Positions 7,821 through 13,650 of a DNA stretch of 17,270 nucleotides are shown here, in pieces. This DNA comes from a bacterium (GTDB lineage Bacteria > Patescibacteriota > Minisyncoccia > Phycocordibacterales > 1-14-0-10-42-12): assembly GCA_030432135.1 (NCBI GenBank), contig JAUIHD010000001.1, positions 1 to 17,270 of the forward strand, given 5' to 3'. Each line of letters begins with the position of its first letter. Position 1 is the first letter of the stretch. The position numbers were made by a program, and so were the translations under genes. The notes beneath the pieces are model-generated. The model worked only from the letters and a program-made list of their open reading frames with translations, did not search any database and was not told the DNA's origin.

Positions 7821-8840
7821 ATGGCATTAATTGGAAAAGCGTCACCAGATGACATGAACCTGCACCCAATCAATTATAAGTGGGCGTATGATCTTTATAA
7901 TCAGGCAGTTCGTAATACATGGTTCCCGCACGAAATCGCGCTCAAGGACGATTTGCAAGATTGGCAGAACATGACAGATGATGAGAGACATGCAGTGAAA
8001 TTCTTGATGGCGTTCTTTAATCCAGCGGAACTTATTGTGAATCGTTCTTTGGCACTTGGTGTATATCCATATGTAAAAGCACCCGAATGTCATCTGTACC
8101 TTGCAAAGCAGATGTGGGAAGAGGCAAATCATTGCGTGGCCTTTGAATACGTTCTTGAAACGTTCCCATTTGATCGGGAAAGAATTTTCAGTCTCCATCT
8201 CGAGACTCCTTCAATGAAAGCTAAAGAAGACTACATCAATAAGTACATGAAACGGATGACTGAAGACAGTCTTAGTATCGATAGTCCTGAGGGTAAGAAA
8301 GACTTCATCCGAAATCTCGTGGCAACAAATATCGTGATGGAGGGTACTTGGTTCTACTCAGGATTCATGGTGGCACTTTCATTTCGACAACGAAACAAGC
8401 TTCGAAACTTTGGCTCAATGATCAATTGGGTTATTCGAGACGAATCACTTCACCTTCAGTTTGGTATCAATCTTATTCTCAATATTCTTGAAGAGAATGC
8501 TGATATTGTGACTCCTGAATTTGCTGAAGAAATCAAGCAGATTGTAATCGAAGGAGTTGACCTTGAGACTTCGTACAATAAGGATTTGTTCCCAAATGGA
8601 ATCCTTGGACTCAATGCGGATTATGTCAATCAGTATGTGCAGTATGTTGCTGATCGGCGTCTTGAAGAACTTGGTCTTGGAGCACATTACAACGTAAGTA
8701 ACCCAGCAAAATGGATGAGTATCGCGACAGATGTTTTCGAACTTGTGAACTTTTTTGAAGCGCAAAATACAAACTACGAAGTAGATGTGACGGCTCATTC
8801 TGACAAAAAAGAAGAGGTAGAAGAAGAGGCAAAAGCTTAG
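7821..8840 (+). CDS. nrdB: Ribonucleotide reductase small (beta) subunit, class Ic-like (Phe at the radical position)
   Basis: This 339-residue R2 protein houses the dinuclear metal cofactor that starts the radical in NrdA. All six ligands can be placed: Glu70 (FFNPAELIV), Glu101 and His104 (EEANH), Glu174 (VMEGTWF), Glu208 and His211 (RDESLH). The residue four after His104, where E. coli has radical Tyr122, is Phe108 (TTT, 8142-8144). The first ligand is Glu where E. coli has Asp84. Both features match Chlamydia trachomatis class Ic R2, which uses a Mn(IV)/Fe(III) cofactor instead of a tyrosyl radical. The C-terminus (residues 309-320, NFFEAQNTNYEV) resembles the class Ic-type ending and is followed by an E/K tail that should dock on NrdA. 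Mn/Fe use is inference from residues. Confidence 0.95.
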   Translation: MALIGKASPDDMNLHPINYKWAYDLYNQAVRNTWFPHEIALKDDLQDWQNMTDDERHAVKFLMAFFNPAELIVNRSLALGVYPYVKAPECHLYLAKQMWEEANHCVAFEYVLETFPFDRERIFSLHLETPSMKAKEDYINKYMKRMTEDSLSIDSPEGKKDFIRNLVATNIVMEGTWFYSGFMVALSFRQRNKLRNFGSMINWVIRDESLHLQFGINLILNILEENADIVTPEFAEEIKQIVIEGVDLETSYNKDLFPNGILGLNADYVNQYVQYVADRRLEELGLGAHYNVSNPAKWMSIATDVFELVNFFEAQNTNYEVDVTAHSDKKEEVEEEAKA

Positions 8841-8848
8841 TACCCTTG

Positions 8849-8857
8849 TGCTACAAT
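8849..8857 (+). promoter_or_regulatory. Putative extended -10 promoter before the GAPDH operon
   Basis: TG-C-TACAAT (hexamer 8852-8857) matches five of six -10 bases plus the TGn extension. It lies in the 46-base gap between nrdB and the GAPDH gene. The predicted start near 8864 gives a leader of about 23 bases. No -35 is evident, as for the similar elements at 3674 and 13636. No terminator separates nrdB from this operon, so read-through from the nrd genes is also possible. Confidence 0.45.
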
Positions 8858-8886
8858 ACAACTATTAAGAAACTAATTCTTTCACT

Positions 8887-9912
8887 ATGAAGAAAACGCG
8901 TATTGCAATTAACGGAGCAGGTAGAATTGGTCGGGCATTTCTAAAAGCCGCAATTGCACGACCAGAGGTTGAAATTGTTGCTATTAATGATTTGGGAAGT
9001 GTTGAAAATATTGCATATCTTATCAAGTACGACACAGTCTACGGTAAGGCGAAGTTCTCTGTGGAAGCAAGTAGTGACAAGTTGATTGTGGATGGAAAGG
9101 AGATAGTGTTTCTATCAGAACCAGATCCAACGAAACTTCCTTGGGGAGATATGGATGTTGACATTGTGATCGAATCAACAGGAGTGTTTACTACATATGA
9201 AAAGGCAAGTGCGCACAAAGATGCGGGAGCAAAGCGAGTGATAATCAGCGCTCCAGTCAAAGATGAGCCACGAAACGAAGACGAGGAAGCAACTATTCTT
9301 CTCGGAGTAAATGATGATAAGTTGAAAACCTGCATCATTACATCAAATGCGTCGTGTACAACAAACGCAGGGAGCCCATTGATGCAAATACTCCACGAGA
9401 CAGTTGGTGTTGAAAAAGCTCTTCTTAATACAGTGCATGCGTATACGGCGACACAGGCTATTGTTGATGGTCCTGCAAAAAAAGATATGCGAAAAGGTCG
9501 TGCAGCAGCACAGAACATGATCCCAACTTCAACAGGAGCTGCTATTGCGACAACAAAAGCGATCAAAGAACTTGAAGGAAAGTTTGATGGTGTTGCCATT
9601 CGTGTTCCAGTACCGGCTGGATCAATTGCAGATATTACTTTTCTTGCTAAACGAGATACATCTGTCGAAGAAGTAAATAATATTCTCAAGGAGGCTGCGG
9701 CAACTGATAGGTGGAATAAAGTTTTTTCTGTTACAGAAGAGGATATCGTGTCCTCAGATATCATCGGTTCTTCATTTGCATCTATTGCAGATCTGCAGAT
9801 GACGCGAGTAGTTGATGGTAATCTAGTAAAAGTAATGGCGTGGTATGACAACGAAATGGGGTACACTCACGCTCTCCTAGAACATGCAGTTCGCCTAGGG
9901 TCTTTTATCTAA
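8887..9912 (+). CDS. gap: Glyceraldehyde-3-phosphate dehydrogenase, type I
   Basis: This 341-residue glycolytic enzyme oxidises and phosphorylates glyceraldehyde 3-phosphate to 1,3-bisphosphoglycerate using NAD(P). The Rossmann start is RIAINGAGRIGRAFLKAAI. The adenosine-binding acidic residue is in AINDLGS, which favours NAD. The catalytic Cys157 lies in SNASCTTN and its His partner His184 in VHAYTATQ. The phosphate-site stretch RAAAQNMIPTSTGAA and the closing WYDNEMGYTHALLEH are intact. The second Cys of the usual CTTNC is Ala161. Length is normal. It heads a dense run of pentose-phosphate genes: the next ATG is three bases after its stop. It probably links triose phosphates made by transketolase to lower glycolysis and ATP production. 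Confidence 0.97.
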   Translation: MKKTRIAINGAGRIGRAFLKAAIARPEVEIVAINDLGSVENIAYLIKYDTVYGKAKFSVEASSDKLIVDGKEIVFLSEPDPTKLPWGDMDVDIVIESTGVFTTYEKASAHKDAGAKRVIISAPVKDEPRNEDEEATILLGVNDDKLKTCIITSNASCTTNAGSPLMQILHETVGVEKALLNTVHAYTATQAIVDGPAKKDMRKGRAAAQNMIPTSTGAAIATTKAIKELEGKFDGVAIRVPVPAGSIADITFLAKRDTSVEEVNNILKEAAATDRWNKVFSVTEEDIVSSDIIGSSFASIADLQMTRVVDGNLVKVMAWYDNEMGYTHALLEHAVRLGSFI

Positions 9913-9915
9913 CAT

Positions 9916-10431
9916 ATGTCTCGATTTGGTGCACACACAAAAAAAGTAGAGAAAGTGGTACTTGCGTGCGACCATGCGGGTTATTTGTTGAAAAATGTTT
10001 TAAAAGAAAAACTGCAGGAGTATGGTTATGCAGTTATAGATAAAGGGGCATATCGACTTGATGAAGACGATGACTACACAGATTTTGTTGTCCCCGCTAT
10101 GAAGGAGGTTGTGAAAGATTTGGAGCATACAAGAGCAATTATTCTGGGTGGTTCTGGTCAGGGTGAAGCGATTGTAGCCAATCGATTCGCCGGTATTCGA
10201 GCAGTTGTTTTCAATGGGCAATATAAACCAGAGGATGGTCGTATGGTCCCACATGAAATAGTTACATCAAGGCAGCATAATGATGCTAATGTATTGTCAC
10301 TCGGGGCTAGATTCTTAAATGAAGAAGAAGCGTTACATGCAGTGAAGTTGTGGCTCGAGACACCATTCTCAAGAGAAGAGCGGCATGTACGGAGAAATAA
10401 GAAAATAGATGAAATGACACAACATGGCTGA
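9916..10431 (+). CDS. rpiB: RpiB/LacAB-family sugar-phosphate isomerase (ribose 5-phosphate isomerase B)
   Basis: This 171-residue enzyme interconverts ribose 5-phosphate and ribulose 5-phosphate. Family marks are VVLACDHAGYLLK (ring-opening and phosphate residues around Asp19-His20), ILGGSGQGEAIVANR (76-90), and SRQHNDANVLSLGAR (118-132). The catalytic Cys65 of E. coli RpiB is Gly78 here. Instead the loop reads GGSGQGE with Glu84, like the Mycobacterium tuberculosis enzyme (GGSGNGE), in which a Glu acts as the base. The basic C-terminal tail extends past the usual end. The start is three bases after the GAPDH stop. The next gene overlaps this one by eight bases, implying coupled translation. 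Activity on other aldose phosphates is possible in the family, but the operon supports the pentose role. Confidence 0.9.
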   Translation: MSRFGAHTKKVEKVVLACDHAGYLLKNVLKEKLQEYGYAVIDKGAYRLDEDDDYTDFVVPAMKEVVKDLEHTRAIILGGSGQGEAIVANRFAGIRAVVFNGQYKPEDGRMVPHEIVTSRQHNDANVLSLGARFLNEEEALHAVKLWLETPFSREERHVRRNKKIDEMTQHG

Positions 10432-11101
10432 AATTGTTCCCGCAATTATCCCAGAAAGTTTTGAGGAGATTGAAGAAAAAGTCTCACAGGTACTTGGTTT
10501 GACTGATACTGTTTCAGTTGATATTACAGACGGATTATTTACCCCATCAAAATCGTGGCCATTTGAAGGAAAAGATGATCATGCATTTCAGAATTTGATC
10601 GATGGCAATCAAAAACTTCCTCATGCAGAAAAAATTTCTTACGAAATAGATATGATGGTAGAGGAACCGGTAAAATATATTTCAGATTGGCTACAGATTG
10701 GCGCGGAAGCGTTTGTATTACATCTCGGCTCAGATACCAACGAATCTCTTCTTGAAACTATGGAGCGTATAAAAAACGAAGGCAAACAAGTGGGTATTGC
10801 TATAACACCAAGTGAGTCAATAGAAGACCTCGAAGTGTTTTTGCCGATTGCTGACTTTGTGCAAATAATGGGAAACGATAAGATTGGTTACAACGGTATA
10901 TCGTTTGATGAACGTGTATATCAGAAAATTTCTGAGGTGAAAGATATGTATGGAGAGGTTACAATAAGTATTGATATTGGAGTAAGTCGAGAGACTGCGC
11001 CGAAACTGGTTGACGCTGGCGCAACAAAACTTGTCTCTGGTTCTGGAATATATAAATCAGAAGACATTAAGACAGAAATAGATTTTTATAAAAACTTATG
11101 A
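10424..11101 (+). CDS. Ribulose-phosphate 3-epimerase-like TIM barrel with altered metal site
   Basis: This 225-residue protein matches the Rpe fold end to end. It opens VPAIIPESFEEIEEKV, then has SVDITDGLFTPS (31-42), IDMMVEEP (75-82), VQIMGNDKIGYNGISF (146-161), ISIDIGVSRETAPKLVDAGA (181-200) and VSGSGIY (204-210). Genuine Rpe binds one divalent metal with two His and two Asp. The Asp positions remain (Asp33, Asp184), but the first His is Ser31 (normally HVDVMDG) and the second is Asp76 (normally DVHLMV). The metal site is therefore weakened or rebuilt. It may still be the epimerase that completes the pentose pathway here, or a relative acting on another sugar phosphate. It overlaps rpiB by eight bases and the transketolase N-half by four (ATGA). 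Confidence 0.8.
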   Translation: MAEIVPAIIPESFEEIEEKVSQVLGLTDTVSVDITDGLFTPSKSWPFEGKDDHAFQNLIDGNQKLPHAEKISYEIDMMVEEPVKYISDWLQIGAEAFVLHLGSDTNESLLETMERIKNEGKQVGIAITPSESIEDLEVFLPIADFVQIMGNDKIGYNGISFDERVYQKISEVKDMYGEVTISIDIGVSRETAPKLVDAGATKLVSGSGIYKSEDIKTEIDFYKNL

Positions 11102-11961
11102 GTATTACAAAAGAGAAAGTAGCAGAGATAAAACAAAAAGCGAACGATATTCGTATCTCGCTTATTGAAGCTCTTATTGAAGCGAAATCAGGACATAGTG
11201 GAGGCTCTCTTGGTATGTCAGATGTCTTTGCAACACTTTATTTTCATGCACTGAAGCACGATCCAAAGAAGCCAGATTGGGAAGAGAGGGATAGACTTCT
11301 TCTTTCAAACGGACATATTTGTCCGGTACTTTACAGCACTATGGCACACGCTGGTTATTTTCCCCTTGAGGATATGAAAACTCTGCGCAAGTTTGGTTCA
11401 CCGCTCCAAGGACATCCGCACAGAGAATTTCTTCCTGCGCTTGAGAGTAGTTCTGGTCCACTTGGTTCTGGGCTTTCACAAGCTGCAGGGATGGCGATTG
11501 TTTTAAAACGAGAGAAGAGAGATAGTTTTGTGTATTGTCTTACAAGTGATGGGGAACATAATGCTGGAAATACATGGGAAGCAGTAATGATCGCGGGAAA
11601 AGAAAAACTTGGGAACCTTATTCAAATAATTGATCGAAATTATATCCAAATTGACGGATCGACTGAAGACATTATGCCGCTTGATCCATTTTCTGATAAA
11701 TACCGCGCATTTAATTGGCATGTGGTGGAAGTCGATGGGCATAATATAGAAGATATTGCTCGAGGAATTGAAGAAGCAAAGATGATAAAGAACCAGCCAA
11801 CAATTATCATTGCGCAAACTATTCTTGGTAAAGGGGTGTCATTTATGGAAAATAGATACGAATGGCACGGTGCGCCACCAGGTAAAGGTCCGGATGATAT
11901 AGTGCCGAAAGACAAACAGGGTGAAGTGGCACTGAAGGAGCTCCGAGAGAAAGTTTTGTAG
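11098..11961 (+). CDS. Transketolase, N-terminal (ThDP pyrophosphate-binding) subunit
   Basis: This 287-residue protein is the first half of a split transketolase. With the C-half it moves two-carbon units between sugar phosphates. Landmarks are KSGHSGGSLGMSDV (His33), LSNGHICPVLYSTMAHAGYF (His73), GPLGSGLSQAAGMA, and the thiamine-diphosphate/Mg motif SDGEHNAGNTWEA through IIDRN (150-181). In this motif the usual GDG is SDG and the Glu of EG is Ala. It ends after KGVSFMEN near the natural domain junction, and its stop is followed by another gene rather than the C-half. Split transketolases are well known in archaea and occur in other reduced bacteria. The start overlaps the previous stop (ATGA). 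Active enzyme should need both halves, since the cofactor sits between them. Confidence 0.93.
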   Translation: MSITKEKVAEIKQKANDIRISLIEALIEAKSGHSGGSLGMSDVFATLYFHALKHDPKKPDWEERDRLLLSNGHICPVLYSTMAHAGYFPLEDMKTLRKFGSPLQGHPHREFLPALESSSGPLGSGLSQAAGMAIVLKREKRDSFVYCLTSDGEHNAGNTWEAVMIAGKEKLGNLIQIIDRNYIQIDGSTEDIMPLDPFSDKYRAFNWHVVEVDGHNIEDIARGIEEAKMIKNQPTIIIAQTILGKGVSFMENRYEWHGAPPGKGPDDIVPKDKQGEVALKELREKVL

Positions 11962-11965
11962 AAAC

Positions 11966-12319
11966 ATGACAGATAGAGAAATTGTAGAGAATTATTATAG
12001 AGACATTGATGCACGAGATCTTGAAAAGGTGTATCAACTCTTTGATGAGCAGATTATCTACAATAGAGCAGGGAAGGTGATAAGGGGAATTTCTGAGCTT
12101 AAAGATTTTTACGAGACCGATAGGAAGCTTGTAGGACGACATGAAATAAAGAGAATTATAGGAGACGGTAGTGTAGTCATAAGTGAAGGAAGTTTTATTG
12201 GTACAAACGGGAGAGATGAAGAGATTGATATAAAATTCTGTGATGTGTTCGACATTGAAAATGGTAAAATCAAGGAACGAACAACATATATAAATGACTC
12301 ATTTGAAAAAATACAATGA
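11966..12319 (+). CDS. SnoaL-like / NTF2-fold small protein
   Basis: This 117-residue protein looks like a SnoaL-like (NTF2-superfamily) alpha+beta cone. The opening helix motif is EIVENYYRDIDARDLEKVYQLF, followed by II-YNRAGKVIRGISELKDFYE. A beta-rich half with DGSVVISEGSFIG and KFCDVFDIENGKIKERTTYI completes the typical order. Members include polyketide cyclases, dehydratases, isomerases and non-enzymatic binding modules, so no reaction can be assigned. Its position is notable: four bases after the transketolase N-half and overlapping the C-half by four (ATGA), so it must be made together with both subunits. It might help assemble or regulate the split enzyme, or act on a pentose-pathway by-product; both are guesses. 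Confidence 0.78.
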   Translation: MTDREIVENYYRDIDARDLEKVYQLFDEQIIYNRAGKVIRGISELKDFYETDRKLVGRHEIKRIIGDGSVVISEGSFIGTNGRDEEIDIKFCDVFDIENGKIKERTTYINDSFEKIQ

Positions 12320-13308
12320 TTAAAGAAGATGTAAAACTAAATCCACATATTTTTAATGAAGATGTTGAGCAACAGCCCATCCGAGTTGGTTTTGGTGAAG
12401 GGCTTGTAATAGCAGCGGAACAAAACGAGAAAGTTTATGGACTTTGTGCTGACCTTACTGACTCAACAAAGATGGATAAGTTTGCCGAGAAGTTCCCTGA
12501 GCGTTTTATAGAGATTGGTGTAGCTGAGCAAAATCTGGCAACAGTTGGAAGTGGGGTAGCCGCGATGGGAAAAATTCCGTTCATATCTTCCTATGCGATG
12601 TTTTCTCCGGGAAGAAACTGGGAGCAGATTAGAACGACGATTTGTTATAACGACAGACCAGTAAAAATTGCTGGGTCTCACGCAGGAGTTTCAGTCGGTC
12701 CTGACGGGGGAACCCACCAAGCGATTGAAGATATTGGGATCATGCGAATGTTGCCGCGCATGGTGGTGCTTTCACCGTGTGATGTTATTGAAGCGAAGAA
12801 AGCTACTATTGCTTGTGCTGGGACAATGGATCCGACATATCTTCGTCTCGCTCGAGAAAAAACTCCTATTATTACAACAGAAGATACGCCGTTTGAAATC
12901 GGTAAGGCACAACTATTTTTTGAAGGAGAAAATGCTGTCGCAGGTATTGTTGCAACAGGTGCCTTAGTCCATAAAGCGCTAGTTGCAGCAAAAGAACTTC
13001 AGGAAGAAGGAATCTCGGTCTCTATTTTAAACCTCTCTACTATCAAGCCGCTTGATACAAAAAGTATAAAAGTGCTCGCAGAGAAAACGGGAGCTCTTGT
13101 GACTGTTGAAGAGCATCAAGTGGCAGGTGGTATGGGAAGTGCGGTTGTCGAATATCTTGCAGAGAATCATCCGGTACCGATCGAGTTTATTGGAGTGAGA
13201 GACGAATTTGGCCAGTCAGGTGAACCAAATGAACTTATTGAGCATTATGGCATGGGAGTTTCCCATATTAAAGAAGCAGTGAAGAAAGTGATAGAAAAGA
13301 AAAAATAA
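12316..13308 (+). CDS. Transketolase, C-terminal (pyrimidine-binding) subunit
   Basis: This 330-residue protein is the second half of the split transketolase. It holds the pyrimidine-binding domain and the C-terminal domain. The Glu that activates thiamine diphosphate is Glu71 in IEIGVAEQN. GSHAGVSVGPDGGTHQAIEDI, read from about residue 118, is the conserved His/Asp loop. The segment TGALVHKALVAAKELQEEGI, LNLSTIKPLD and VEEHQVAGGMGSAVVE mark the transketolase C-domain. The N-terminal extension of about 20 residues before IRVGFGEGL is unremarkable. It starts within the SnoaL-like gene's stop. It is the last gene of the run that begins with GAPDH. A GC-rich hairpin 9 bases after its stop probably ends the transcript. 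Confidence 0.94.
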   Translation: MIKEDVKLNPHIFNEDVEQQPIRVGFGEGLVIAAEQNEKVYGLCADLTDSTKMDKFAEKFPERFIEIGVAEQNLATVGSGVAAMGKIPFISSYAMFSPGRNWEQIRTTICYNDRPVKIAGSHAGVSVGPDGGTHQAIEDIGIMRMLPRMVVLSPCDVIEAKKATIACAGTMDPTYLRLAREKTPIITTEDTPFEIGKAQLFFEGENAVAGIVATGALVHKALVAAKELQEEGISVSILNLSTIKPLDTKSIKVLAEKTGALVTVEEHQVAGGMGSAVVEYLAENHPVPIEFIGVRDEFGQSGEPNELIEHYGMGVSHIKEAVKKVIEKKK

Positions 13309-13316
13309 AAGGTGTA

Positions 13317-13343
13317 GTCCGCGGCTCCAGGAGAGCCGCGGAC
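13317..13343 (-). terminator. Strong hairpin between convergent genes (likely bidirectional terminator)
   Basis: GTCCGCGGCTC (13317-13327) and GAGCCGCGGAC (13333-13343) form a perfect 11-base-pair stem around the loop CAGGA. On the minus strand it starts 4 bases after the small orphan gene's stop and is followed, after six bases, by a T-rich run (complement of 13301-13310). On the plus strand it follows the transketolase stop, with a weaker TTTAGTTT tail. It is therefore best placed as the orphan gene's terminator, but could stop both transcripts. Confidence 0.75.
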
Positions 13344-13347
13344 GACT

Positions 13348-13584
13348 TTAGTTTAGGACGTAGGGTGCGTCCTGTGAGAAAGAAACTTCTCCGATTGGAG
13401 AGATCTCCATTATTTTTTCGAATTCATCCCGGAAAGATTCCTCGTCTTCGACGAATACGCCGTTGCTCTCAGGGAGCACGAAAGATCCGAACAAATAGAC
13501 GGGAAAACCACCTTCTTCAAGAACTTGCTCGAGCGCTTCTTCGACATCGTCGAACGGACCGACAGAACTCACTTCTACGCCCAT
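13348..13584 (-). CDS. Small acidic orphan protein with strong SD
   Basis: I do not recognise this 78-residue protein. It is strongly acidic (for example EEALEQVLEEGG near the start and FVEDEESFRDEFEKIME later), with no Cys, no membrane segment and no signal peptide, and ends SFSQDAPYVLN. Evidence for coding is contextual. A clear SD (GGAGGTG, minus strand 13598-13592) lies seven bases before the ATG, whereas almost every other gene here lacks one. A perfect hairpin terminator begins four bases after the stop. The coding strand uses G+C-richer codons (GAG, GTC, TTC) than neighbours. It stands alone between the pentose operon and smc, divergent from smc. It could be an inhibitor, adaptor or DNA-mimic-like acidic protein, but nothing proves a role. 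Confidence 0.7.
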   Translation of the reverse strand: MGVEVSSVGPFDDVEEALEQVLEEGGFPVYLFGSFVLPESNGVFVEDEESFRDEFEKIMEISPIGEVSFSQDAPYVLN

Positions 13585-13591
13585 GTAGTAG

Positions 13592-13598
13592 CACCTCC
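13592..13598 (-). promoter_or_regulatory. Strong Shine-Dalgarno sequence of the acidic orphan gene
   Basis: The minus strand reads GGAGGTG, ending seven bases before ATG (13584-13582), which fixes this start. A -10-like TAATAT or TATAAG (minus strand, 13612-13604) sits just upstream with a poor TTGGGC (13633-13628) as a possible -35, so the mRNA leader would be very short. The promoter part is uncertain. Confidence 0.7.
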
Positions 13599-13635
13599 AG
13601 GTCCTTATATTAACACATCTAAAAAGTGCCCAAAA

Positions 13636-13644
13636 TGGTACAAT
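13636..13644 (+). promoter_or_regulatory. Putative extended -10 promoter of smc, close to leaderless
   Basis: TG-G-TACAAT has its hexamer at 13639-13644. Transcription would start near 13650-13652, which is at or beside the smc ATG (13651), predicting a leaderless or nearly leaderless message. No -35 and no SD are visible. The element lies within about 50 bases of the divergent promoter region of the acidic orphan gene, so the two transcription units may interfere with each other. Confidence 0.45.
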
Positions 13645-13650
13645 TTCCTC

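Noticed and set aside
5040-8840. Inteins or introns in the reductase genes
   Set aside because: Both proteins read through all active-site motifs without interruption; the extra length of NrdA is the C-terminal linker only.
9039-9866. Open frame of 275 codons on the minus strand opposite GAPDH
   Set aside because: It lies entirely antisense to a clear GAPDH gene, has Ser/Thr/Ile-rich shadow composition and no recognisable motif.
13365-13613. 82-codon plus-strand frame opposite the acidic orphan gene
   Set aside because: It is Arg-rich shadow sequence without an SD, and it crosses the minus-strand SD. The minus-strand frame has the start signal and the hairpin.
13525-13650. Upstream in-frame start for smc that would add 42 residues
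   Set aside because: The extension overlaps the divergent orphan gene and its SD, and SMC proteins normally begin at the M-LKSIELSGFKSF position (13651).
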